From assembly GCA_006176705.1 (NCBI GenBank), contig QRFJ01003052.1:1-64000 (forward strand): 64,000 bases of DNA, written 5' to 3'. Under the pieces are notes generated by a model, which did no database searches, was not told the origin of the DNA, and worked only from the letters and a program-made list of their open reading frames with translations. Source of the stretch: Cocos nucifera. Its lineage: Eukaryota; Streptophyta; Magnoliopsida; Arecales; Arecaceae. Both the position numbers and the translations under genes were made by a program. Below are positions 1-12,154 of this stretch, one piece after another; position 1 is the stretch's first letter; each line of letters starts with the position of its first letter.

Positions 1-1855
1 CCAACGGCTTTGTAAGTGGGTCTGCCACATTATCTGTGGAGTTGACTCTCTTGACCTCAACGTAACCTTTCTCAAGGTAATCGCGGATGAGATGATATCG
101 CCGCTCAATGTGCTTGGACTTCTGGTGAGACCTCGGCTCCTTAGCAAGGGCTATGGCGCCATTGTTGTCGCAGTAAAGAGGAATGGCATCTGATGGCATT
201 ACTCCAATTTCTGCAGCAAACTTCTTGTACCAGAATGCTTCCTTTGCAGCCTCTGATGCAGCTATATATTCTGCTTCCATGGTGGAATCTGCTATCACAG
301 TTTGCTTGGAACTCTTCCAGCTGACAGCTCCACCATTGCACACAAACAGACTTCCAGATGTCGACTTTCGATCATCTATATCGGACATGAAGTCCGAGTC
401 TGTGTATCCCTGGACCAGGAGTTCTCCATTACCAAAGACCAACATCATATCCTTAGTTCTTCTCAAGTACTTAAGGATACATTTCACAGAAGTCCAGTGT
501 TCTTCACCTGGATTTGACTGATATCTGCTTGTGACACTCACAGCATGGGCTATATCAGGTCGTGTACATAGCATGGCATACATGAGGCTCCCTATTGCAG
601 AAGCATAAGGGATCTTGCTCATGCGTTCTATTTCCTCAGGTGTGCTGGGGCACATCTTCTTGGAAAGATGAATACCATGTCTGAAGGGTATTAATCCCCT
701 CTTAGAGTTTTCCATACTAAACCTCTTTAGTACTTCCTCTATGTACATCTTCTGTGAAAGTCCTAGCATCCTATTCGGTCTATCCCTATAGACCTTAATT
801 CCTAGAATAAAGGATGCTTCACCTAGGTCTTTCATGGAGAATTCCTTGGACAACCACATCTTGACTGATGTCAACATGGGAATATCATTCCCAATAAGGA
901 GGATGTCATCCACGTACAATACGAGGAAGACAACAGCGCTCCCACTGACCCTTTTGAAAACACACGGTTCCTCTTCATTTTTTGATGAAACCAAACTTTT
1001 TGATCACATCATTGAAATGAGTGTTCCAGCTCCGAGATGCTTGCTTAAGTCCATATATGGACCTTTGCAGCTTGCAAACCTTGTGATCAGTATCATTGGA
1101 TGTGAAACCTAGCGGTTGTTTCCATATAGATATCTTCCTCAAGATATCCATTCAAGAATGTCCGTTTTCACGTCCATTTGCCATATTTCATAATCGAAAT
1201 AGGCTACAATGGCAAGCAATGTGCGGATGGATTTTAGCATAGCCACTGGGGAAAAGGTATCCTGATAGTCAATGCCTTTGCACGTTGACTATAACCTTTT
1301 GCCACTAGTCTAGCCTTGAATGTCTCCACATTCCCATCTGCACCAATCTTTCTCTTGAAGATCCATTTACACCCAATAGGTACTATACCTTCTGGTGGAT
1401 CTACCAAGGTCCAGACTTGGTTTGAGTGCATCGAGTCAATTTCTGACTGCATTGCCTCTTACCATTTCTCGGAGTCGATATCTGATATCGCCTCGTTGTA
1501 GGTTTTGGGATCATCACCATGAGCACCATTACCTATGAGGAACATTTTCTCTACTTCCTCTGAAATAATACCTAAGTATCTTTCAGGGGGATGGGAAACT
1601 CTTTCCGATCTACGAGGTGGAGGAGGTAGTGTTCTTATTGGCTCAACCTGATTTGGTTCCAATTGGTCCTTAGCTCGTTGTACTTGTGAGACTTTCTCAT
1701 CAAGCTTAATCTGCTTTCCAATGCCACTATCTTGAATAAACTATTTTTCAAGAAAGATGGCATGTCGACTCACAATCACATTGTGGTCTTCTGGAATGTA
1801 GAAATAGTATCCTAATGACTCTTTAGGATATCCTATGAATCGAGCTCTGAAAGGA
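1..1855 (-). pseudogene. Element A reverse transcriptase and RNase H region, frameshifted
   Basis: On the minus strand this encodes the integrase tail, RT and RNase H of a copia polyprotein. Recognisable pieces are the pre-RT segment (PERYLGIISEE), the RT start (VWTLVDPPEGIVPIGCKW), the YVDD catalytic box near 910-920 and the RNase H segment near 130-400. Compared with element B the frame is broken by small indels, for example two extra bases after the residues KGYSQR near 1280 and another near 1000. Neither frame runs through, so no full RT can be made from this copy. Some single-base differences from B might be assembly errors. The final residues of RNase H lie outside the window. Confidence 0.88.
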
Positions 1856-1856
1856 C

Positions 1857-3302
1857 CTAAACTCTAACTTGTCCACTTGTTGTCTTTTGACATGAGCCGG
1901 ACAATCCCCAAATTCTGAGATGACTCAGACTTGGTTTCTTACCGTGCCATATCTCATACGGTGTGGTAGGAACGGTTTTAGAGGGAACCCTATTCAGTAG
2001 ATAAATTGAAGTTAACAATGAATGTCCCCAAAGAAAATCAGGGAGGTCTGTGAAGCTCATCATGGATCGAACCATATCCAATAGAGTCCGATTTCTCCGT
2101 TCTGAAACCCCGTTGAGTTGAGGTGTTCCTGGTGGAGTCCATTGAGAGACTATGCCATTTTCCTTAAGATAGTCTAGGAATTCCCGGCTAAGGTATTCAC
2201 CTCCTCGATCTGATCGAAGAACCTTAATGGGTTTTCCAGTTTGTTTTTCTACTTCATGTCTGAATTCTTTGAACTTTTCAAAAGCTTCAGACTTGTGTCT
2301 CATAAGATACACATACCCATACCTAGACAGATCATCGGTAAAGGTAATGAAGTAGACAAAATTGCCTCTAGCCGGCACATCAAATGGGCCGCACACATCA
2401 GTATGTACTAGGGCAAGGAGATCTGTGGCCCTCTCCCCATGTCCAACAAAAGGGAGTTTAGTCATTTTGCCTTGAAGACAAGATTCACAAGTTGGATATG
2501 ACTCGGAAGTCAATGGACTCAATAGCCCATTTTTCTCCAATTTGTTGATCCTATCTTCTGCTATATGACCTAATCTCAGGTGCCATAGATATCTGTCGTT
2601 TGGACTATCCCTAGGTCGTTTGGCATTCACGTTTTGCTCGATAGTTAGAATAGGTACATCAATATGTAGCTGATAAAGACCATTAATAAGGAAACCATTT
2701 GCAATTTTATTTCTTTCATAAAGAATGTTACAATGGTCCTTAAAGAAGGTGATCACATAACCTTCTTGTGCTAAGCATGAAACAGAAATCAAATTCCTGC
2801 TAGCTGCAGGCACATAATAACAGTCTTTCAAAACTAAGTCTAAACCAGATGGTAATCGAAGAGGGTATGTTCCCACGGCTACTGCAGCAACTCTTGCTCC
2901 ATTACCGACGCGTAGGATCATGTCTCCATCCCTCAGCCTCCTGCTATCCTCAAGACCCTGCATAGAAGTGCATAGATGAGCACTAGAACCAGAGTCAAGC
3001 ACCCAACTGGATGCAGAAGAAACCGTAAGGTTAGACTCAATAACGAGCATACCTCCAGAAGGACCTTCCTTCTTGTTCTTCAGGGTGGCCAGGTAAGTAG
3101 GGCAGTTCCGCTTCCAATGGCCGTCGCTGTTGCAATGGAAACACTTTCCTTTTGCCAGCGACCTTTCATTCTTCGGTTCTGCCTTCTTCTTCTTTGATCC
3201 TTCTACCTTTTGCTTTTTCACAGACTTCTTTTTCTTTCCATAAGACTTTCTTTTGGAAGAAGTCCGTTCCATAGCAAGAACTGAGCCTTTAGAACCTTTC
3301 AT
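1857..3302 (-). pseudogene. Element A zinc knuckle, protease and integrase
   Basis: An open minus-strand frame of 481 codons covers the gag C-terminus to the integrase. In order: a lysine-rich stretch, a CX2CX4HX4C zinc knuckle (CFHCNSDGHWKRNC), the aspartic protease motif WVLDSGSSAH, the GAG-pre-integrase zinc-binding segment (WHLRLGH followed by CESCLQGK) and the integrase core with VHTDVCGP, LRSDRGGEY and SERRNRT. It has lost frame at both ends: an extra C near 3315 separates it from gag, and another shift after LRIWG near 1900 scrambles the integrase C-terminus. Domain content is complete but the copy is not functional as read. Confidence 0.9.
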
Positions 3303-3894
3303 AGAAAGCTCAGCGGTGAACCAGCATATTCATCAACTCGGCCAAGGAATTTTGAAGTTTATGCATGTGGTAATTCATGATGAATTGCCCATATGCATCA
3401 GTCAAGGATTGCAGAATAATATCATTCTGCAGATCCAAGTCCAACTTCACACCGAGCTTCTCAAGCTCTTCCATGTCCTTGATCATTGTCAGACAGTGAT
3501 CTTGGACTGACTGCCCATCACGCATCTTAGCCTTAAAAAGTCGTTTCGTGACTTGATATTTGGCTGCGCGACTCTGTTCACCAAACATCTCCTGCAGGTG
3601 AGCCAACATTTGGCGAGCAGTCCCGATATCTTCATGTTGGCGCTGGAGCTCATCAGACATCGAGCCCAACATGTAGTATCTGGCCTTATTATCTTCGTCT
3701 AATCCATTTTTCCAGAGACGCTCTCTGTTCAGTGGATGGACGAGGCTGGTAAGGTGGGAGGGTCCTGGTCCAATAACATGTGTTAACTTCTGAAATCCAA
3801 AATAATTTTGTAGTTTCCTGAGCCAATCTTTATAATTGGGTCCGGTCAGTCTATGTGTGTCCAGGATACGTGCCAATGGGTTGGACGCAGACAT
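3303..3894 (-). pseudogene. Element A gag, N-terminal part
   Basis: The start ATG is at 3894 reading down (MSASNPLARILDTHRL), matching the B start. The capsid-like gag domain is clear in HEDIGTARQMLAHLQEMFGE and RDGQSVQDHCLTMIKDMEEL. Two compensating shifts between roughly residues 33 and 70 leave a stretch (NYFGFQKL to RERLWKNG) in the wrong frame compared with B. The frame is lost again at the MNMLV sequence near 3315. Gag would form the virus-like particle in which reverse transcription takes place; this copy probably makes none. Confidence 0.87.
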
Positions 3895-5755
3895 TTTCCT
3901 GTAGAGAGTCAAAGATTCTAGTTAGATACTGTAATTATGACTTGACCAATTTATTTAGGGATTTTATTTTTAAACAAATTAGCTCCCACTATTTTCTCGG
4001 ATCCCTACACTCCCTCTGTAGAGATGCAAAAATCTTCCATGATTAATGATTTCTAGTGGGTGGTGCGGTCTCACCAACTGACTCATCACCTCACCTAACA
4101 GTTATTGGTGATGGGTTAGCCAATGAGTGAACAACTCTTGTTCAATGATTCTCTAATCATGGTGCACCCAAACTTGGTCTCTAATTCATGAATCTCACCG
4201 TATCCGAAATATTGATCCACTCCTTAGTTAAGTCAGACCCACCATTTGCACAGACTGGATTCCTAATTGAGTCTCTCACCGTATCCAAAATATTGAGCCC
4301 AACTCATCCTCCAGCCCATAGCATCCAATGCCTAATAGACATGGTTGCATCTTTTGGGTGCAACTGAGCCACTGTATCCAGCCGAGAACAATCAACCTCG
4401 GGAAGGGCCCGCACATCTACAATGGTGGAAGACCTCAGACTTAATCTTTTCTTAGGAAGAATTGATTCAGGTCTCATTAAACTAGACTTTGTCATAGTCA
4501 TAACAATTATGACTAACCTAGTGGCATGGGTTAGCTCGGATTATTGACCACCTCAGATCAGAACTGTGTCAACAGATATGGCCAGGTAAGTGAGACCGGT
4601 GGAAGGGAATATGCCATTAACTCGTACAAGAACGCATTCAGGTCGAGTAGCTTCCAATTAAAAATCAGTCGGTCGTATGTGCCAAACTTACCTTAGACAC
4701 CAAATTGTTGAGTCAGAACCAATTGGGTTAGCCTACAATCCAGACTCTAACCTCTGAGCCTAATTAGGTCTTGCTTGATCGTGACTCGATCTTGACCCAG
4801 ACTTAATCCTATTAGGCTGGTCAATTTAAGCATTGTTGATCCCATCTAACCAACTCTTGATTCGGTTTGATCAACCGCTTAGACCTAATTGAGCTACCCA
4901 AGCCCGAACCCAGTATTATGAATATGTCTTAGATCTAAAATTCTCAATTTTAGACCTAATTAATATTCCATAATCTTAATTCTTAATTAAGTAGGGTTCA
5001 TAAATAAAATATGCACAATAAATCCTAGGGTTTCAGGATCTAGGGTTTTGCAGAAAGTAAGTTTTGGATTTCTGATTAAGGACGAACGCGCAGCACCCCT
5101 ACACATCATAAGAACACCCCATCGAATGGGAAGAGAGGGCCTTTAAACCCTTCTTCATTCTTATGACCGGACGGCCAAGAGGAACGCCTTAATCAGGAAC
5201 ATGTAATACTACAAAATAGTTTTAGATCTATATCATATATCTCATATACAAATTAGATCTAATCATGGCATATTTTGCATACATCTCATGTATCGAATCA
5301 TGCATATTTTTAGATCTAAATTATCTCATAATAATCTAAAAAATTAGATTTAAATTTGATCTTAATCAAAATAAATTCTAATCTAGATAATTATGTAGAA
5401 CTATTCTACAACTAGTCTAGACATGCATCAATCATATCTCATATGATGTTTAAAATTAAATAATTTTTATTTGCTATTTTTTAGATGTTATTATAATAAT
5501 TATAATATCAAAAAATAGTAAATAAATAGATCTAAAATATGATTTAATCAAATTAAATTAAAAACATGCAAGACTATTCTATAGAACTATTCTATTTTAG
5601 AACTAGTCATGCATATTTTCTAATCTTAGATCCAAATCATTTAATTTTAATTTTTTCTGATTTCAGATCTGATCACATCTCATGTGACATCTGAAATCAC
5701 TTATTTTTTGATTAAAATAAATTTAAAATTAGATCTAAACTACTTTTAGAACCTT
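3895..5755 (-). other. Element A untranslated leader
   Basis: About 1.86 kb separate the primer binding site from gag. No coding potential is seen. It carries a splice-donor-like site (CTAAG/GTAAGT on the minus strand, intron side ending at 4691) and an acceptor-like CTACAG at 3899-3904, just before the gag ATG. The nested stem also found in B lies at 5069-5199. The PBS-proximal third is AT-rich and dotted with AGATCT-type words. Confidence 0.75.
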
Positions 5756-5756
5756 G

Positions 5757-5768
5757 GCTCTGATACCA
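5757..5768 (-). promoter_or_regulatory. Element A primer binding site
   Basis: The minus strand reads TGGTATCAGAGC two bases inside the 5' LTR end, the standard plant copia PBS complementary to the 3' end of initiator tRNA-Met. Confidence 0.95.
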
Positions 5769-5770
5769 GT

Positions 5771-8091
5771 TGAAGGAAAATCCTGATTTTTCGGATCCAG
5801 GTTCGTTCAGATCTGATCAGATCAAGAGATATATTTCAAAAAAAATTTTCTCTTAGATCTAGTATTAGATCTGGGATATTTCAGATCTAATTCTTATTAT
5901 TTAATAATAAATTAAAATAAAATTTAGATAAATTAAATCAAATTTAATTTACCTTAACGTAGGGTAATCCTATTATCCCTGTTGATGATCCTGTAAGCAG
6001 CGGAAGGTTCTGGATCTAAGCCACGCAAGTGCCTGGCCTCTACCGGTATCCACTCAAGGCTAGGATCTGGAGATCCTCTTCTTCTCTATCATGTCTTCCA
6101 AAAATCAGATCTGGATCTGATCTGGAGGATCTTCAAAACTCCTTTTGAAGATCAGCAGTCGTCCTTTATAGCAGCGCAGCCTTCTTGCTTTTGAACGCCT
6201 TTTTCTTGATCTGGAATCGCACCAACTTGGAATCCCAAAACTACTTTTGGGTGTGGAGAGCAAGAGGGAGAAGATGAGTATTGGCATGGAGGAAGGAGGA
6301 GAGAGGCAGCCTTGGGGCATGGGGAAGATTGCTTCTTGATTACTTTCTTGAGTTGGGCGCTGGGTCTCTAATTTATAGACTAAGCGTGATCCAACTCATC
6401 TTCCTCCCAACCAATCACAACTCCTTTGTGAAATCAGATCTAAATCTGATTGGTGGGAATTAGAGTCCCCTGGATTCCTCCTTAGGAGAGTGCCTAAGGA
6501 CCAGTCAAACTGGATTCTTAGAAGAACTCTCATTGGAATCCAAAAAGGGAGATGGAGTCCCTTGTCCAACAAGGACTCCTGGGCGCCTCCAGCTTGGGCT
6601 CACGCCAAGGGTTGGCGTGCGCCCTCCTCCTTGCCAGGTTCTAGGCAGGGGGACAAGCCCCCACCAGCTCTCCAATAGGTGCATGACATGTGGTCAGAAA
6701 GTCAAAGTATAAATGGTCAACGTATCTGACCAGTCAAAGGTCAGATTTTTGACCAAAGTCAAAGGAACGAAGAAATGGCAGGTGACCAAAAATGGCAGGT
6801 AATGTCTTACAAAATAAGACAACCTTTTCTGACTTGGACAAGCCTCCAGTCAGACCATAGTAAAGGCCTCTGATTGAGCACAAACTCCTTTGGCTCAGTC
6901 AGGACAACTTATTTATGATAGTAAAAGAAGAACGTTAGGTTCAATCGAGTGCTAGCACGATTTCCTTGAACCTAATTGAATCTCATTCAGATCAATTGAA
7001 CTGGATTAGTTCAATTGATGATCACCAGATTCAAACCCTTGTTTGTGTGACCCAGTTAGGTTCAGTTCTGTATGGTAATGGGATATGTCATGATCTCTAT
7101 CATCGACATCATCGAAACTCCTTTCGATGGATCAGAACTCTTCTGATTCGAACAGCTAGAATGATCGATCATCTAAATCATTCTAATTGCTCCCAAAATC
7201 CACCAGTGACACCTAGCAGTATATGGTGGCAACCCATCAGAGCTGAATGCGAACCTCTTGGTGCAGCTACCTGTGTGATTAAGTTCTTCTATCTTGAGCC
7301 CCGATCAGATTAGGGTTAAGGTGAACTCGTCAAACCCTAGTCTCTGTCATATGATGTAATCATTCGATTCGAGTCCAATGTGAAAATCTAAATAGAAACT
7401 CTTTCTATTATTTCACTCTGCCATGGCCATGGGCTTCAGGACTTGATTCTCATGATCATCATAGGGCTACTCCTCTACCACCGAGGTAGATAGATTCCCA
7501 TCTTGATGCAATCCAGTTCCTACAATGAACATGCTATAGCCAACATACACCTCAGGGTTCCATATGGCTAGGAGACCGAGTAATGGTGTAGTCAAACTAT
7601 AACACCCTCAAGGTGAACTGCCGATGCATCTCAGGTCAAAGAACCAGACACACTACTGCAGCATCGAGTCAGTCATTGACGAGAAGGTAGACTCCCTAAT
7701 GACTACTCGAGGTGGTCACGCTCAGTGCCCTTGTTCTCTAACGAGTATCTGTACTCTCGCTCCGATGTCTCCACACCATAGACTCAAGACTCATCTACTA
7801 AAGAGAAGTGATTGTACACCAATCTTCTGGATCAATCACCATCCTCATGATGATCCTATGGTCGGAAGCATTTTATGAGTTAATAATGATTATTCATGTC
7901 TTAAATTTTCAACTCTTGAAAATATGAATTATCATTATCTTTAACTCAAAGGATGTATCATAGATACTAACTATACATATGTGATAGAAAATAATCCATT
8001 TTATTGATTATAGTCAAAATTACAATTTTGCCCCTAGAAGTGTATTACAAGTGTCAGCCAATTCTGGCTTCGAAGGCACATATATCTAACA
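5771..8091 (-). repeat. Element A 5' LTR
   Basis: A 2321-bp LTR. On the minus strand it starts TGTTAGATATATGTGCC at 8091 and ends TTTTCCTTCA at 5771, with TG...CA ends. A TATA-like TATAAATT lies at about 6371-6378 reading down, in the same place as the TATA box of B. Two open frames on the plus strand (7624-7878 and 6966-7313) are antisense to the element and recur in other copies; I do not call them genes. The right flank is CCCAA (8092-8096). Confidence 0.93.
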
Positions 8092-8888
8092 CCCAAATCC
8101 TTCATCTCAAACTCAGATGATAATATCCTTTTCAACCATTTCATAGCATCCATGCTTCTACTAGCTATGAGCATATCATCTACATACGATAATAGGTACA
8201 AGGCATCCTCCTCATCTACATCCTTGATGTAGACATAACAATCATGTTCACATCTGCTGAAACCCAGGCTCAAGACAAAGCTATCAAACCTTCGATACCA
8301 CTAACGAGGGGATTATTTCAAGCCATACAAAGATTTTCTGAGTAAACACACTTTTTCTTCTTGTCCCATCTCCATGAAACCATCTGGCTGCTTCATGTAG
8401 ATTTTTTTCTCCAAAGTCCAATTAAGGAAGGACATCTTCACATCCATTTGTTCCAATTGCATGTTATGTTGTGCCACCAGTGATAGCAAAACTCGAATAG
8501 ATGTATGACACACCATAGGAGAGAAAATTTTTGTGTAGTCAATCCCTTCCTTTTGTGAGTATCCCTTTGCTACCAGCCTTGCTTTGAATCTGACTCCACC
8601 TTGTTCTGAAGGTGCTTCTTTCTTTGTGAACACCCACTTTGAGCCAATAGATCGAGCACCCTTTGGAAGATCCATCAGCTGCCATGTCTGATTCTTCTTA
8701 AGTGATTCCATCTCTTCCATCATGGCCTGCATCCATGAATCATGATCCTCACTCTCCATGGCTTTTGCATAATTCTCTGGATCTTCATTAATAGTGATGA
8801 GTGCATAGAAGATAACCTCATCAATGCCATATCTGATCGGCCTCCTAATTGTATACTCTAACTTGTGCAAAGCCACTCCCACTAGCAT
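8092..8888 (-). pseudogene. Element X reverse transcriptase, 3' part cut off by element A
   Basis: Minus-strand pieces encode an RT with QTWQLMDLPKGARSIGSKW, FKARLVAKGYSQKEGIDY and QMDVKMSFLNWTLE, then YVDDMLIASRSM at about 8170-8200. The frame shifts near 8300 between LYGLK and the next block. The final residues read through into the A LTR. Compared with complete copia RTs, the thumb region and RNase H are missing because of the insertion. Confidence 0.87.
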
Positions 8889-9761
8889 ATCTCTACCTGA
8901 TGTTTGTGGCTAGTCCTGCACGTCTGTCTGAATGGCCAGTCCTCCATGCTAATTTTTAATCTGAGATAATACTTTTTTGTGCATCACCATCTCAATAGGA
9001 ACACTCCTATAAGTTGATGTAACCTACATGCCATCATTCTCTGACTGGCCATAATTGTTCACCTTTATTTCTCTAATTCTATCTATCCCAGACCTCCTTA
9101 AGATGCTCTTCTCATCAAAGATAATGTCCCTACTGATCACTGACTCCGGTGCCTAAAAGTTCCACAGCAGGTATCCCTTGACTCCTTACGGATACCCTAT
9201 GAATGTCATTTTTTGAGATTTCAGATCCAATTTGCTTCTCTCAGTTGCCTCCACTTGTGCATAAGCTATGTAACCAAAGACTTTCAGGTGGCCAAGCTCC
9301 ACCTTCTTCCTACTCCAGACCTTCTTTGTAATGCCTCCATTTAGCTTATAATAAGGGAACCTGTTCACAAGAAAATAAGAAAAAATTAGAGCATCATCCC
9401 AAAAGAACTTTGGGAGTGATATCTGCAACCCCAAACTCCATGCCTTCTCAATCAGTGTCCGGTTCATCCTTTCCACGATACCATTCTACTGGAGAGTCAT
9501 CTTCACCGTGTAATGGCGTTTGATGTCATTTTCCTCATAGTACCTCATGAACTCTAGGCTAATATACTCCCCTCCATTGTTCGACCTCAGATACTTCATC
9601 TGTCTTTCTGACTCCTCTACTTTAGCTCTCCAGGCTCTGAACCGAGCAAACATCTCTGATTTTTCTCTAATCAAATAAATCCACACCTTCCTTGAGAAAT
9701 TATCAATGAAAGTGATAAAGTCCCCCACCTCTAGCTGATATAGGAGCTGGTCCCCATACAT
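8889..9761 (-). pseudogene. Element X integrase
   Basis: Two minus-strand blocks (9486-9761 and 9186-9476) encode the integrase core. The first has FITFIDNFSRKVWIYLIREK and LRSNNGGEYIS; the catalytic Asp expected in SDxGGEY is Asn here. The second has MERMNRTLIEKAW and WDDALIFSYFLVNRFP. They are separated by a frame break at about 9480. 8889-9185 holds the linker between integrase and RT, too decayed to read as one frame. Confidence 0.8.
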
Positions 9762-11204
9762 CCGAGTGCACTAAATCCAACACTCCCTTGCTGTGCTTGG
9801 TACTCCTAGGAAACTTCATCCTATGCTGTTTGCCAAAGATGCACGGCTCATAAAGATTTGTGCCTTCTTTCTTTAGAGCTAGGATCATACCTCTTCTGCT
9901 TAGTTCAGTAAGCCCACGATCACTCATATGACCCATCTGATAGTGCCACAGTTGAAATAAAATATGCTCCTCCTGTGCTGCTACTAGCACCTCTACACTA
10001 TTATTTACCACTGAGTCTTCCATTCTGTAAAGATTGTTGCTCAGTCTTCCACCTCTCATCACCACCAAAACTTTCTCAAAAATTTTTAGACATCCACTTC
10101 CAGTCTGGCTACTAAAAGCATAACCCTGCTCCTCCAAGTAGCCCAAAAAAATTAAATTCTTTTTCAACTCTGGTACATGCCTGACATTTGATAATGTATA
10201 AATGATTCGATCGTACATCCTCATCCTGATAGAGCCAATTCCAGCTACTTTGCATGGATGATCATCTCCAAGGCTAACACTTCTACCATCGGCCTTCTGG
10301 TAGGTAGCAAACCACTCTCGATGAGAAGTATAGTGGTGCGAGCATGCTGAATATAATATCCACATAGTATCGCACTCTATGGATCCATCTGATATAGCTA
10401 GCAGATCTTCTCCATTGCTCACAGAAGCTGTATCATCTTCCTTGCTGGCCTTTCTTTTTTCTGATCTTAAAAGGGGACAATCTCTTCTCAGGTGTCCAGG
10501 CTGATGACATTTATAATATTTCAATGTTATCTTTCTCTGATCGTGAGACTTTAACCTGCCCTTGGATTTTTCTCTTATCTTCTCCTTTGATCTTTTCTGT
10601 CTTTTGTTCACAGCCAAGATCTCAGACTTAGGGTTTTCCTTGTAGATCTTTTTCCTTTGCTCATTTGATCTGAGCACACCAACAACCTCTTCATAGTTTA
10701 GGGTCTCCTTCCTATAAACCAAAGTTATTATGGGACCATCATATGAACCTGGGAGAGAACATAATAGCAGCAATACCTGATTCTCCTCGTCGATCTTCAC
10801 ATCCAAACTCATCACCTCAGAACACACCTGATTGAACCTTTGGATATGTGCAACAAGATCTTCACCTTCGGGCATCCTCAGACTATACAGCTATTTTTTC
10901 AACCATAGCTTATTTGTCATATTCTTTTCCATGTATGTCTCCAGTCTCTTCTAGAGCCTCTTTGTCGTAGTTTCTATGCAAACCTTAGGCAAAACCTGAT
11001 CAACCAAGCACATCCAAATTATGCTAAAAGCAATTTCCTCCAACTCTTCCAATCCTCAGCACTGATCTTTTCTAGCCTTTCTTTTATCAAGATCTTGTAG
11101 ATTCTCTGCTAAATCAATAAGTTCTTTACTCTTTACTGCCATAGAGTAAAGTTTTTCTTGCCATCAATTTTCTCAAAATCCACCTTGAATCCACTTGATC
11201 CCAT
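9703..11204 (-). pseudogene. Element X gag and protease
   Basis: The gag start can be read at 11204 on the minus strand (MGSSGFKVDFEKIDGKKN). Two in-frame stops follow within 15 codons, where related proteins have glutamine. An open block at 9703-10875 then covers the rest of gag, a zinc knuckle with its first Cys changed to Tyr (YKCHQPGHLRRDC), a protease-like segment in which the expected Asp-Ser-Gly reads LYSACSHH, and the GAG-pre-integrase segment (MGHMSDRGL, CIFGKQHRM). The gag domain would package RNA; several catalytic or zinc ligands are lost. Confidence 0.83.
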
Positions 11205-11448
11205 GACTTCAAACAAGTCAAGAACAGATTCACGATCACACACACCAGCAAAACTATCCTTCAAAGAAGATCTAACTAGCCCTAGATCCTCTTTCCAAAC
11301 TTTTATATCATCATTCCTCTATGTAAACAATCTCCACCTCAATCTAGAGACAACCATGAAGCAAACTAGAAGTTTTAGGATAAAATCTGGTGCAACAGAT
11401 CCTGGATGTAGTAAATCCTAGGTGTCTTCCTTTCTTCCACGCAACATC

Positions 11449-11460
11449 GCTCTGATACTA
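11449..11460 (-). promoter_or_regulatory. Element X primer binding site
   Basis: The minus strand reads TAGTATCAGAGC, one base different from the usual TGGTATCAGAGC. It abuts the inner LTR edge and marks the LTR boundary. Only about 245 bases separate it from the gag ATG. Confidence 0.75.
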
Positions 11461-11461
11461 A

Positions 11462-12154
11462 TTATCGGGAATGCATGCTCTTCCCACTCGGATTAGCATG
11501 GCCGCCAGTGATTAGCCAACAAGAAAGTACTTCTCAGAGATTTCTGTGGAAGCATGATCAAACAATTCAAGGAATAGAGAAGAAGAGAAGAAGAGAATTT
11601 CAGAAGAAAAGAGCTTTTATTCAGTATATTTCAGCACCCATTACAATCTTGACCTATTTTCAGTATATATACTTTACAAAGGCTCAAGTCCAAGCTCATA
11701 AAAAAACTTTTCAAACCCAAATAACCCATGTACACAAAATAATAATCCATAAAAACTGAGTCAGCCCAGTTTTAGACTGAGTTGGCTAACCTACGATTGG
11801 GTCGGCTCAATCCTAGATTGAGTCGACCTAGTTGTGTACCGTGCCAACAGCCCAAAAATGCTGCTTTCTATCTAAATTTTTCTAGGATTGAGCTGACCCA
11901 GTTGTGTACCATGCCAACAGCCCAAAAATGCTGCTTTTTATCTAAATTTCTCTCTAAGACCTAGCCAACCCAATCCTCGACAAAGCCAGCCTAGTTCCCA
12001 ACTTAGCTAGCTTAGTCTTAAGGTGAGCCGACCCAATTTCTAAACTTTGCTAGGAGAGCTGATTTCTCTTTTGACTCACTCCCATCTTTCCATGATCTAT
12101 CTTCTCATATTTTTAGGACTTGGGAGTGCCACTTCTGAGCTTATAATTCCTACA
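11462..12154 (-). repeat. Element X 5' LTR
   Basis: On the minus strand it starts TGTAGGAATTATAAGC at 12154 and ends near CATTCCCGATA at 11462. The other LTR is off the window, so both edges rest on the PBS and the TG start. It contains a 70-bp period direct repeat (11831-11884 and 11901-11954, sharing GTTGTGTACC and CCAACAGCCC) and several GACTNAGT-like words, as seen in retrotransposon U3 regions. Confidence 0.65.

Larger units (their letters stand above)
1..8091 (-). mobile_element. Element A: Ty1/copia LTR retrotransposon (A/B/H family), 3' end outside window
   Basis: This is a minus-strand copia element. Reading down from 8091 it has a 5' LTR, a primer binding site, a long leader, gag, protease, integrase, RT and RNase H. 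The window begins about 80 bases short of the expected 3' LTR, judged from the homologous end of element B, so the 3' LTR and left target duplication cannot be checked. Sequence is very close to B and H, so it is a recent copy, yet its reading frame carries several small indels. It sits inside the RT gene of element X: the X reading frame stops exactly where the A LTR begins at 8091/8092. Confidence 0.93.
8092..12154 (-). mobile_element. Element X: decayed Tork/Tnt1-like Ty1/copia element interrupted by A
   Basis: This minus-strand copia element belongs to a different family from A/B/D. It has a short LTR (about 690 bp), a PBS close to it, then gag, protease, integrase and the first two thirds of RT. 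RT stops at the residues FEMKDLGV where element A begins, so the rest of RT, RNase H and the 3' LTR should lie left of A, beyond the window. Protein wording (VDFEKIDGKKNFTLW at the gag start, DVWGPAPISARGG at integrase, YVDDMLIAS in RT) resembles Tnt1-type elements. Stops and frame breaks show it is dead. Confidence 0.88.
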
